NCBI RefSeq assembly: GCF_030409055.1
Contig: NZ_CP116619.1
Span: 4,857,303 to 4,890,579 of the forward strand
Direction of reading: 5' to 3'
Source of the DNA: Trichocoleus desertorum NBK24
GTDB lineage: Bacteria; Cyanobacteriota; Cyanobacteriia; FACHB-46
Length of the DNA stretch: 33,277 nucleotides
The notes beneath the pieces are model-generated. The model was not told the DNA's origin. It was given only the letters and a program-made list of their open reading frames with translations, and ran no database searches. This document shows positions 14,421 through 23,400 of this stretch, piece after piece (within the stretch, counting starts at the first letter, position 1; every line of letters starts with the position of its first letter). The translations under genes were made by a program, and so were the position numbers.

Positions 14421-14510
14421 ATGGACTTGAATCAGTACCACCACAATCGCTCCAGAGAACGGCTACCGCCTCTAAATAGCCACAAAAAAGCGATCGCTCC
14501 TCAAACCCCT
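14421..14510 (+). pseudogene. Broken start of the coiled-coil gene family, fragment 3
   Basis: ATG at 14421 begins MDLNQYHHNRS; the frame then runs through the fourth hairpin, where HIP1 reads KAIAP, and stops soon after. The leader (TATTCAATCAGCAAAGTT) matches fragments 1 and 2. Confidence 0.6.
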
Positions 14511-14583
14511 TAGAGGTGCGATCGCGCTTCATTAACTTACAGAGAAATCAGTAATTTCTGCTCTCACTCTACAGCGAACTCCA

Positions 14584-14628
14584 ATGGCACTTCATCCGTA
14601 CACCCAGCGCGATCGCCATAGCTGCTGA
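14584..14628 (+). pseudogene. Broken start of the coiled-coil gene family, fragment 4
   Basis: ATG at 14584 begins MALHPYTQRDRHSC and then a stop. The DNA lines up with fragment 1 (ATGG-x-ACTT, GTACACCCA, GCGATCGCCA), but a one-base shift changes the frame before the HIP1 site. Confidence 0.5.
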
Positions 14629-14778
14629 CGAGAATAACCTTCTCAAGAAAAAACGATCACTCCTCTACATACCCAGAGGGGCGATCGCCTAACAAGGAAA
14701 TTAGCTCCTTTACCCTACCTCGGATGACTCTAGAGCCACATCCGTGCTCTGGCCCGACACTTCTTCTCTCCATCATTC

Positions 14779-14910
14779 ATGAACTCAGAACAGCGACACC
14801 AAGCCGCGATCGCCTTTGTCCTGCTCATCGTTTTATTGCTGTCTGGCATTGGTGAACCGCAGCCAGCCTTACCCAGATACACACTCCCCTACGGAAGCAT
14901 TCGACCATGA
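14779..14910 (+). CDS. Small single-helix membrane protein, 43 residues
   Basis: The frame begins MNSEQRHQAAIAF and continues VLLIVLLLSGIGEPQPALP, giving one hydrophobic helix of about 15-17 residues after a short polar start, then a Pro-rich tail. Its stop codon overlaps the start of the coiled-coil gene as ATGA, so it could be translationally coupled to it. The first 12 residues loosely follow the N-terminal pattern shared by the fragments upstream (ending AIA at a HIP1 site), so this gene may have been made by joining that start module to a different body. Expression is unproven. Confidence 0.5.
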   Translation: MNSEQRHQAAIAFVLLIVLLLSGIGEPQPALPRYTLPYGSIRP

Positions 14911-15272
14911 ACCTAAACGAATACCCTCAAGCGATCGCCCAAGCCTCAACCCTCGTTAATGATCTGGAATTTCAGATCAACCAGACCAAGCGAATCATCA
15001 CCGCAGTAGAAGGCAGAGTTGATTCTCAAGTTGCCTTTGGTGACTTCAAGAACGATCCTCAGCGCAAAGCTGCCCGCTTTGATCTACTCCACACTGATGC
15101 TGACTACCAGGGAGCACTCCATAACCTCGGTCAACTGATTGCAGCTAAAGCCAAGGCGATGGTTCAACTAGAGCTAACCCGCAATCAATATTCTGTCGCG
15201 AAGATTGAAGCCAGAGCTGAGATGGTGAGGCAAATTGCCGCTTTAGATTGCGCTGAATTTGTTGGCTTGTAA
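14907..15272 (+). CDS. Coiled-coil protein of phage-accessory type, 121 residues
   Basis: The sequence begins MNLNEYPQAIAQASTLVND and is mostly long helix: DLEFQINQTKRIITAVEGRVD, a short AFGDFKNDPQRKAARFDLLHTDADYQGA loop with the KND-x-Q-R-K-A pattern, then LHNLGQLIAAKAKAMVQLELTRNQYSVAKIEARAEMV and a tail QIAALDCAEFVGL. I associate this two-helix pattern with small accessory proteins of phages and integrative elements; their role is not settled. It probably forms a coiled coil. It is translationally coupled to the 43-residue gene. A palindrome element follows 5 bp after the stop. In the right arm only the two ends of this protein survive, fused (29031-29108). Confidence 0.7.
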   Translation: MNLNEYPQAIAQASTLVNDLEFQINQTKRIITAVEGRVDSQVAFGDFKNDPQRKAARFDLLHTDADYQGALHNLGQLIAAKAKAMVQLELTRNQYSVAKIEARAEMVRQIAALDCAEFVGL

Positions 15273-15276
15273 TTCG

Positions 15277-15296
15277 TTTTCCCCAATTGGGGAAAA
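15277..15296. repeat. Perfect 20-bp palindrome TTTTCCCCAATTGGGGAAAA
   Basis: It lies 5 bp after the coiled-coil gene stop. The flank AGCTCAACGGCGATCGCTT is shared with the right-arm copy at 29012-29030. On both strands the stem is followed by A, not T, so an intrinsic terminator is unlikely; a protein-binding site or cruciform is possible. Confidence 0.85.
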
Positions 15297-16035
15297 GCTC
15301 AACGGCGATCGCTTTCCACTTCACTAGGGTCGATCGCTTCCCTCTGTACTCCCTCACTTAGTAGCATTTCAGGTTTTCCAATGATTGAATTTGACACCAA
15401 AATCTTCAGGCTAGGACGCTTGTGCAAAAACGGTCATGACTTTAATGGCTTAGGGCAGAGTATTCGGTATCAAAGCAACGGTAGATGTATTGATTGCATG
15501 ACGGATACGAAGCCATACATCAAGCGAGAAAAGCATCCGGTACCAGAGCATTTAATAGGAACTTTTGATCCATTGTTGTTCCGCTTAGGCAGTTTATGTA
15601 GAAATGGTCATGACTTTAACGGCAGTGGTAAAACTCTCAGAAAAATAGATGGTGGCCACTGTCTAGATTGCTTGAGAGACTACAAGCAATCTTATTACCA
15701 GGAAAACCGCGAGACAGTACTTGCCAAGCAAGCAGCTCATCGACAGGCCAACCTAGAAGAGGTGAGGCTTCGCAAAAGGAAATGGTACAGAGACCATAGG
15801 GAAGAACACCTCCAACAATGTGCTGAGTACAGAGAGAAGAATAAGGAGAAAATTGCAGCAAGACGGGCTCTTTACTATCAGAGAAATAAGGAGAAACGTG
15901 CTGAGTGGAACGCTAAATATCAGCGAGAAAATAGAGATAAACTTCGTGTCAGTCGTGCTCAGTATTATCAGAAAAACAAGGAAATCCTTGCCCAGAAAAG
16001 CGTTGAATACCGCGCAAGAAATGCAGAAGCTCTTA

Positions 16036-16948
16036 GAGGGTGTTTGAAAAGTCGGGTAAACAGTAGAAAAGCTCACTCAGTGTAAGCTGCGAATACGAAA
16101 GAACACAGCACCGAGTGAGCTAGATGGGTAAATCCTATCCCAGTAATCTGACCCGTGCCGAATACGAATTTCTCAGTGACCTGATTCCAGAAGCAAAACC
16201 CGGTGGTCGCCCACGCAGCATCGAGATGTGGGCAGTTCTCAATGCCATCTTCTACGTCCTAGTCGAGGGGTGTCGTTGGCGAGCGTTGCCGGGAGACTTT
16301 CCGGCATGGCAGACGGTGTATACCTATTTTCGCAACTGGCGCAAGGACGGCACTTGGATTGTGATTCATGACCGCTTACGTGAGTGGACGCGCATCGAAG
16401 TGGATCGCCAGCCCAGTCCCTCTGAAGCGATCCTCGACTCGCAAAGTGTCAAAACGGCGGCAGGGGTGAGCGAACAGGTGGGATTTGACAGTGGCAAAGT
16501 GATCAAGGGGCGCAAGCGGTTTATCAGTGTCGATACCTTGGGACTGGTGCTGCGTGTGTTCGTGACTGCTGCCAGTGTGGGAGAACGAGCAGGGGGCAAA
16601 CGGGTACTCAAGCGGGTCAAACGGATGGACAAAGCTGTGTTTCGTCTAACCACCATTTGGGTCGATGGTGGCTTTGATGGCGCACCGTTCCTAATGTGGG
16701 TGATGGACGTTTGCCGTTGGATTATCCAAGTGGTGCTGCGACCTGAACAAACCAAGGGGTTCGTGCTGCTCAAAAAGCGATGGGTGGTGGAGCGGACATT
16801 CGGTTGGTTGATGCACTGTCGTCGTCTAGTGCGTGACTATGAGTTATTGCCAGAGACCTCAGAGACATTAATCTATCTGGCAATGATTCGGATAATGGTC
16901 AAGCGATTGGCGTAAACTTTGACTCGTTACAACTTTTCAAACACCCTC
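16036..16948 (+). mobile_element. IS5-family insertion sequence, 913 bp
   Basis: Terminal inverted repeats GAGGGTGTTTGAAAAGT lie at 16036-16052 and (as complement) 16932-16948, identical over 17 bp. A TTA target duplication flanks it (16033-16035 and 16949-16951), which fits the T-N-A target of IS1031/IS427-type IS5 elements. If the element instead starts at AGGG, the duplication reads CTTAG. It carries one transposase gene. The ends and the gene look intact, and excision restores the host frame, so the insertion is recent. Confidence 0.92.
16124..16915 (+). CDS. IS5-family DDE transposase, 263 residues
   Basis: This is a complete transposase with an N-terminal DUF4096-like region (LTRAEYEFLSDLIPEAKPGGRP ... 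WRALPGDFPAWQTVYTYFRNWRKDGTW) and a DDE catalytic core: D105 in ILDSQSVKT, D181 in TIWVDGGFDG, and E223 in RWVVERTFGWLMHCRRL. The Y-(2)-R-(3)-E-(6)-K-type signature after E223 is only loosely met. It is read from a single frame, unlike IS427-type elements that need a frameshift. The start is 88 bp inside the left terminal repeat. All catalytic residues are present, so it may be active. Confidence 0.93.
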   Translation: MGKSYPSNLTRAEYEFLSDLIPEAKPGGRPRSIEMWAVLNAIFYVLVEGCRWRALPGDFPAWQTVYTYFRNWRKDGTWIVIHDRLREWTRIEVDRQPSPSEAILDSQSVKTAAGVSEQVGFDSGKVIKGRKRFISVDTLGLVLRVFVTAASVGERAGGKRVLKRVKRMDKAVFRLTTIWVDGGFDGAPFLMWVMDVCRWIIQVVLRPEQTKGFVLLKKRWVVERTFGWLMHCRRLVRDYELLPETSETLIYLAMIRIMVKRLA

Positions 16949-17382
16949 TTAGACAATATAGAGCCCTTCGTCTTAAAGATCCCAGAGTCAAAGCTTGCAG
17001 ATGGAAGAATGAGCAAAAACGCAGAGCCCTAAAAGCCGCAAACCACCACGCAGCATTTACATTAGAGCAGCTACAAGAGCACTTTTCTAAATTCAATAAC
17101 AGCTGTGCCTACTGTGAAAAGCTCACCAAGCTAACAATTGACCATTTCATACCGATTAGCTTGGGCGGTTCGGATTGCCTGAGCAATATTGTTCCAGCTT
17201 GCCGAGGTTGTAATGCTTCCAAAAATAAAGCTGATCCGAAGCACTGGTACAAACGTCAGCCTTTTTACTCTTCGCGACGGTGGAAGCACATTCTCAAGGT
17301 TTTAGGTAAGGCTGAGGATAACTACTCTCAGATACCTCTGCTTTAGCTCTCGAAATATCTATAGACACCTAATACCTGCGAC

Positions 17383-17407
17383 AAGCGCTCTAACAGGCGC
17401 TTTTTCT
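17383..17407 (+). terminator. Intrinsic terminator after the split HNH gene
   Basis: AAGCGC (17383-17388) pairs with GCGCTT (17397-17402), followed by a T-run to 17407. It would separate HNH transcription from the tape measure gene. Confidence 0.75.
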
Positions 17408-17461
17408 TTGGGCGACTGACCCGTAGGAACCCTACGACGATTCCCTAGTCGTTGCTGTGTC

Positions 17462-20400
17462 ATGCCTGAAGAAATTGGGTCGCTGAGTATATCCCTTCAC
17501 CTGGAAAAGGAGCAATTCAATAATGACCTTCAGGCCCTGGAAACGCTCCAGTCGCCGGAATTGGCGATCGCGCCCAAATTAAATACGGACGGCATTGGTA
17601 GGCAGCTTCAGGGACTTCAGGGTGAAGTTGCAGTTGGCTTGCGACTGGAGAAGGGGCAGTTTGAGCAGCAGTTGCGCGAGCTTGGTAGTCAGTCCGGGCT
17701 GAGCATCACCGTCGGGGTGCGACTGGATGATAGTGGCGTTTTAGATCAGGCTAGTGCCCTCAAGGGTCAGCTAGAGCAGCAATTTGGGCGGGTCAAGCTA
17801 CACCTCAAGCCAACAGTTGACGACTCGGCTCTGACCAAACTCAATCAACACCTTGACCTAAAGCAGCGGCACTTTGCCCAGGTTCGACGGGACTTTCGCA
17901 ATCCTGTTAAACCTGCGATCGATACCTCTGAACTAGATGCAGCCTCAGCCCAGTTTGATGCACTGAAGCAGAAGATCGCCGATCTCCAGAATCAAGCGGC
18001 TTCGGTTCGTTTCACGGCAGACACCAGCGAAGTTGATGCCCAAATCAATCGACTTCAAGGCAAGAGTATTCGGCTCAAATCCACCGTGGAGGGGGGTGAG
18101 TCTTCTGCTACTGAGTCGGCGGATATCTTTGCTAAGGCGATCGCTAAGGCTCTCAAGAAGAGCAATTCTAAAGGCATTTTTGGCGGACTGTTTGAGGGGA
18201 TTGGCTCAATTGTTTCCGCTCCCTTCAAGGTAATCGGCGGCACAATTTCCAACGTTTTCACAGGCGTTGGCTTAGGGATTGGAGAGCAAATCAGCAAAGA
18301 CCTAGGGCAGGGGTTGTTTGCTGGGATTGAGGATGAGCTGTCTCCCCTAATTGGTAGTTTTGAGCTGGTCGGTCGCAAGGCTGGGCAGGCGCTTACAAAA
18401 GAGCTGTTAGACGCGCTAGGGGGAGACGCAGCAGGGATTCAGCGGGTACTTAGCGAACTGCTGGGACAGGATGATGTTCTCGTCCAATCTGGGGTTAAGC
18501 AATCTCGCCGCAAGAAGACGAATAATAGCGATCGCGTTGAAGCGACCCGATTCTTTCAAGAGGAAGATCAGCAACTTGCCCCCAAGGAGCGGGTGAAGCT
18601 AGTTAGGCAGCAGTCTAAGTTATTTGATATCGAACCTGCACTCCTTAACGACCAAGAAAAAGAATTAAAAATTAAGGTTGGTCAACAGGTTCAGAAACTC
18701 GATCAAGCTCGGATTAAAAAACTTGACAACACAAAGATCGCTAAGCAAGTTGAGCTAGTTACCAAGCAGATAGAGACAGAGCAACAAAATCTTTCTGCAA
18801 TTCAAAATAGATTAAAGCAGCAAGAAGCGGCGATCGCTGATGCCGAAAAGCTGGTAGAGGCGCTAAAGGTTAGTGACCCCAAATCGCCCAAGCTAGCACT
18901 GGCAAAGGAAAATCTTAAGCAACAACGTGCTGGCCTTTTTGACGCCCAACAACAACAGCAAGCCAGCCAAAACACCACCTCTCGCCTGACAAATCAACGA
19001 GAGGAGCTTAAGGGGCAAGATAAACCCCTGGCAGTTCAAATTGAGGCAGCGGCGGAGCGAGTTAAAGCTGAAAACAGTAAGCTCAAGCCCATTCGCGGCA
19101 CCCTGGATCTGCGACAGAAAGAGGTTTCAGAGGCTCAAAAAAACCTCTCAACGCTGAGGCAGGTTGATCCAAAATCCCCCGAATTTAGCCAAGACAAAAT
19201 AGATAAAGCTAGAGAGGATTTAGCACAGAAGCAAGCTCGTTTAGCCCTAGCTCAAAAGGCGGCGGCGGCAATTAGCAGTAATGTCCTGCAATACTCCAGC
19301 AAGTTAGACCAACTGGTAAAGACTTTAGACTCCTTTGAGGAGACAGCAAACCAGGTCTTTCAGCCGCAGTTTGAACAGCTTGAAATTGCAAGAGATAGCT
19401 TACGAGATCGACAAAGGCGATTCACCAAAAAGAATCAGATTTTAACGGCTCCTGATGCTTTGGGAAGAATTCAGGCTCCTGAAACTTTGGACGCTGCGAT
19501 CGCGGATAGTCGATCTAAGATTTCAGCAAAAACTGAAGAACGCTCTAAGGTCCGCGCTGATCTTGTTCAAGGTCAAGACCAGATTGCAACGGCGCGAACT
19601 TTAGCACGACAAGAGCGAGAGAACGGAGAAAAATTTACAGCAGAATCCAAGAAGGGGCTAAAGGTTTCTACCCTGACTCCTGAGCGGGTTAAGGCAGCGG
19701 TCAAGCCTAGCGCAGTATCTCCGGTCGTTGACGAAAAGAAGATTCGGCGACTGAACGAAATTGCGATCACGCTGGAGGAAGACACCCAGGTTGTTCGATT
19801 TGCAAAATACAGGCAGCTAAATAGGGAGATTGCTAAAGAGGAGGCTTTAGTTCAATCACTGTTGGCGCAAAAATCGACGACCGCTGCAAAGAGTTTTAGC
19901 GCAGGCAAGCTGCGACAGGAAATCACCAAAGCAATTGGTGAGGAGAAGCGGCTAGATGCTGTATTAGAGAAGCAGATTGCACTTGGTAACGAAGCTGAGG
20001 TCAAACGCCTTGAAGGACTAAAGCAGCAATACAAAGGCAAAATCGACGCTTTACGCTCTCAGCTAGCATTGCTGGGGGATGCGGGGAGTGCGTCTCCTGC
20101 TGCGACTTCAGCCCCTCCTGCTGCACCTTCGGCCACCCAAGCCAAGCCATCACAAAGCCAGTCCGCCAAGCAGTCGTCTACTGCTGAACCCCTGCCAGTT
20201 GCCTATGTCCAGGCCATCCAAAAGTCAGCGCTGGCAATTACGGGGCAGTCTATTCCAGCCGAAAAGATTCCATCCCTAAAGGAAACAACCAAAAACGGAC
20301 TGGGTGCAGGGTACGTTCCTGAGAAAAATGCGATCGCACTTCAGCCTAACTATCTAAAAGTTTTATCAGAGAAGGTCACTAGAGACTCGCTCGGAGAACT

Positions 20401-23400
20401 TGAAGAAGCGATTGGGTTAATTACACATGAACTCACCCATGCTTTTCAGTTCGATTTTGGTAAAAACGATCCTCAGGATACTGGCTTCAATCCGTTAGAG
20501 GGGCTGAATCCGACTCCGCAGGAGGTTAAAACCTTTGGCTCTAGGGTTGAGCAGTCTGTGGCTTCTGGCGAATTCAAGAACCGGGATGTCATCAGAGGCT
20601 TGGAGTCTCAGGCTTATGTTGCTCAAGGACGCTTTGGGCCGCAGATTGCCAAAGACGTCATCAAGCAAAAAGCGATCGCTCAAGTCCAGGATGCAGGAGG
20701 GTTTGGGGGGGTAAAACTCAAAGACAGCCTCACTGGTTTGTACGGCAACCTAAAAGAAGTAATTGCCGAGGCCAAGGCAGCGGGAATTGATGTTACTGCC
20801 GAAAGAGACGCAATCCTGCAAAAAGCCAGCGCGGCTAGAGAGCAAATCGTTCCTCTAATCCAAAAGAGCGCAAATCTAGAGATTCTGCCAGTCGAGGAAA
20901 TTCTAGATTTACAAGAAGAGTTTGAGAAATCAGTCGGCACGCTAGTTCCGATCGCAGGAGATATTCAGCGACTCAGGGATCGAATTGCAGGCAAGGCAAC
21001 GCAGGCAGGCATCGCTCAGCCTGGGGCGGTAGGTCCAACCAGTGGGCAGTCCGCAGCAACCAACTTCAAAAGTACTCTGGGACTTGGGGCGGGCAAACTT
21101 CGCGGCGGATTAGAGCAAGCGGAATTCGCGATCGCAGGCACGCTTCAGGAGATCACGGAAGTTGCCGCAGCGCTGGGGGTAGAATCCGCTCAAGAAATTC
21201 AAGATGCGATCGCCAACATCAACAAAGCCAAGGCTGACCTAGAGCCACTGTTCGACAAAGCGGCTCAGGTCGATATCCTACCTGTTGAAGAGATTGCGGC
21301 GCTGCAAGAGCAGATTCAGGCTAAAACTCAGGCCGCGATCGACATCATTGAGAGCCAGCCCGACATCGTTACTCAGCAACTAGAGGCCAAAGCAGGTAGC
21401 GGAGGGCTTGCAACTCAGGAAGCTCCTGAACCAGCAGCCGATCGCGAAGAGCTACAGGGGCTGTTGCGTCAATTTGGGGTCAAGAAACTGCGGCCTCTGG
21501 CTCAAGAGTTTGGCATCAATACAGAGGGACTGAAGAAAGGGCAGATCATTAATCGACTCACTAGTGAGGTCGATCCTCAAGTCCTTCAGCCCAAGGTATT
21601 TGAACTCACGCGGGCCAAGGCTCAGCAGCAGGTCGCTCGCCAAGAGCAGTTAGGGGCGATCGCTCAAGGTACTGGCAGCGTTGCCAAGAAACTACTAGAG
21701 GCAGGGCAGAACATTGCAGGTGTGTTGGCTCCCTTTACGGGTGCGGCTGGCAATGCGGTCAAGGCTTTGGGTGCAGTTGCTAAAGGTGGCTACAAGTTAG
21801 CCGAGGCTAGTGAATCGCTAGTGCTGGACATCATCCCCTTTGGTCGCACTGCCAAGGGTATCGGCCAGCAGTTCGTATTACCTGCTGCCACATTTGCCGC
21901 TGCCTCCCACCTACCAGGCGGGCACTTAATAGCGGAAGGGCTAACCAACGTCGCGACGGGTGCGATTAGTCCGTTTGCTCATGGGGCTGCGGGAGGGGCG
22001 ATCGATGCAGCAAGCGGTTTTATCAACCATGCCGTCCCCAATGTATTTGGGCTGCAAAGTCATCTAACTGGGGCAGTTAGCGGTGGCATTAGCTCACTTG
22101 CAGATACAGCAACCGGAGTATTGGGGCAGGCAGGAGCTGCGGTCTTAGGTGGCAAAACCATCACGGCGATCGCGGGTCGTGGGGCGAATGCAGCGGGTAG
22201 TGCAGTAGTTAATGCACTGGCACCGGGAGAAGACAAAAAGGCGCTGCCACCTGCGGAACCTGCACCTCTCGCTATTCCAGAAGCACAGCCGCTCAATATA
22301 CCTCTACCAGAGCTGACGGCTGAGGCTAAGGGTGAATTAGTGCCAGTCACTAAAGTTGAAGCGCCGATCGCTAAAACCAAGACTGCCAATGAAGTTGTGC
22401 GTCAAGCTGGAGAGCAGGCGGGTAAGGCTTTCAAGGCGACAGCGGACAAAGGGCAGGCGATCGCGGACAAGGCCAAGCAGACAGCGCAGGCTGTTGCTAG
22501 CACGGGTCAACAAGTCTTCAACGTTGTTCGCCAAATCAACCCAGACGAGGCACTGGAGCAAGCCAAGAACATTGCCTCCAGTTTTAACGGCACTTACAAA
22601 GAGCTAAAGGACGCTCTAACTGCTCAGAAGAAGGCTCTTAGAAAAGGCGACTTTAGTGCAGCGCGGGATTTAGGGAAAAAGGCTCAAGGCTTAGCAAAAA
22701 CAGTTCTTGACCTAGCCGACAAAGCCCAGCAGGACATTGCGGGCCTCACCAGCTCCCTAGGGGATGCCGCTGCGTTTGGCACGGATTTAGGCGGCAAGCT
22801 AGCCAACAAAAAAGCTCAGATTTCACGAGTTCGCAACGAAGTTTCGCGAGTTCAGCGAATTGGCAAGCTTGATGACACTGCGGGGGTTGTAGACGTTTCT
22901 TCGACCAGTAGCCCTGCCGAGGATGACGGCTTAGCGGCGTTTGGCGATCTCCAGAAGCAGATTGAAGAGCGAATCCAGAAGCTACGGGAACTGGCTCAAT
23001 CGACGCTAAAAGATGAAAGCTTCCTGACCGATCAAGCGGTCAATATTGGCGGGCTTGTTGGCGGCAAGATTGGATCACAGTTTGGCCCCGTGGGTGAGGC
23101 GGGCGGTGACATAATCGGCGCGCTGGCGACTCGACAAGCCATTACGGTTGGCAAGGCTACCAATACTGCCTTTAACACCATTAAGGATACAGACGAATTT
23201 AAGCAGGCAGGTAAATTCCAGCAACTCATCCTGCTAACTCGGCAACTCAAAAAAGAGCTGCAATCTCCCGAAATCCAAAAAGCCTTAGGGGGAGAGCTAA
23301 CGGGTGACATTGCGGGCTTCGTGATTGGCAATATCGCCTCCAAGCTGGGAGGGGCAGGACTCCAGGCGCTAGGCGGCGCAGTGCCAGGGGCGCAGATGCT

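Larger units (their letters stand above)
14037..14778. repeat. Tandem array of HIP1 hairpins and broken gene starts (about 150-bp units)
   Basis: Five related hairpins, each with CGATCG arms and an inner CCTCT/AGAGG-like part, lie at 14044-14077, 14197-14230, 14353-14386, 14490-14525 and 14654-14687. Each is preceded by a run of A, giving a T-run on the minus strand (terminator-like against leftward transcription). Between them are gene-start fragments at 14117, 14277, 14421 and 14584 that encode variants of M-x-L-x-Q-Y-x-Q-A-I-A, the start of the coiled-coil protein at 14907. The array has no intact gene. A sixth hairpin of the same kind is at 29155-29190. Confidence 0.8.
15381..17346 (+). 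pseudogene. HNH endonuclease gene interrupted by an IS element (left copy)
   Basis: Removing 16036-16948 and one TTA target copy joins 15381-16035 to 16952-17346 exactly in frame (EALR-QYRALR), giving 349 residues. The N-terminus has two zinc-binding-like repeats (LCKNGHDFNG...RCIDC and LCRNGHDFNG...HCLDC), then a long basic Tyr/Asn-rich repeat region (YYQ-x-N-R-E-x-x-x-A-K type). The C-terminal HNH core has CAYC, the DHFIPISLGG histidine motif, SNIVPACRGCNASK, and the tail ILKVLGK...NYSQIPLL. HNH enzymes nick or cut DNA, and free-standing ones act as homing or phage-packaging nucleases. As it stands the first part makes 234 residues with a 16-residue IS-derived end and lacks the catalytic core, so it is inactive. 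The homologue at 27980-28939 is intact. Confidence 0.88.

Noticed and set aside
14044-14687. Regularly spaced repeats taken as a CRISPR array
   Set aside because: Units are 137-164 bp apart, imperfect, strongly self-complementary HIP1 hairpins with related sequence between them; repeat and spacer sizes do not fit a CRISPR array and no cas gene is present.
16366-16773. Antisense frame inside the transposase
   Set aside because: Shadow of the DDE gene on the other strand; no start signal and no domain.
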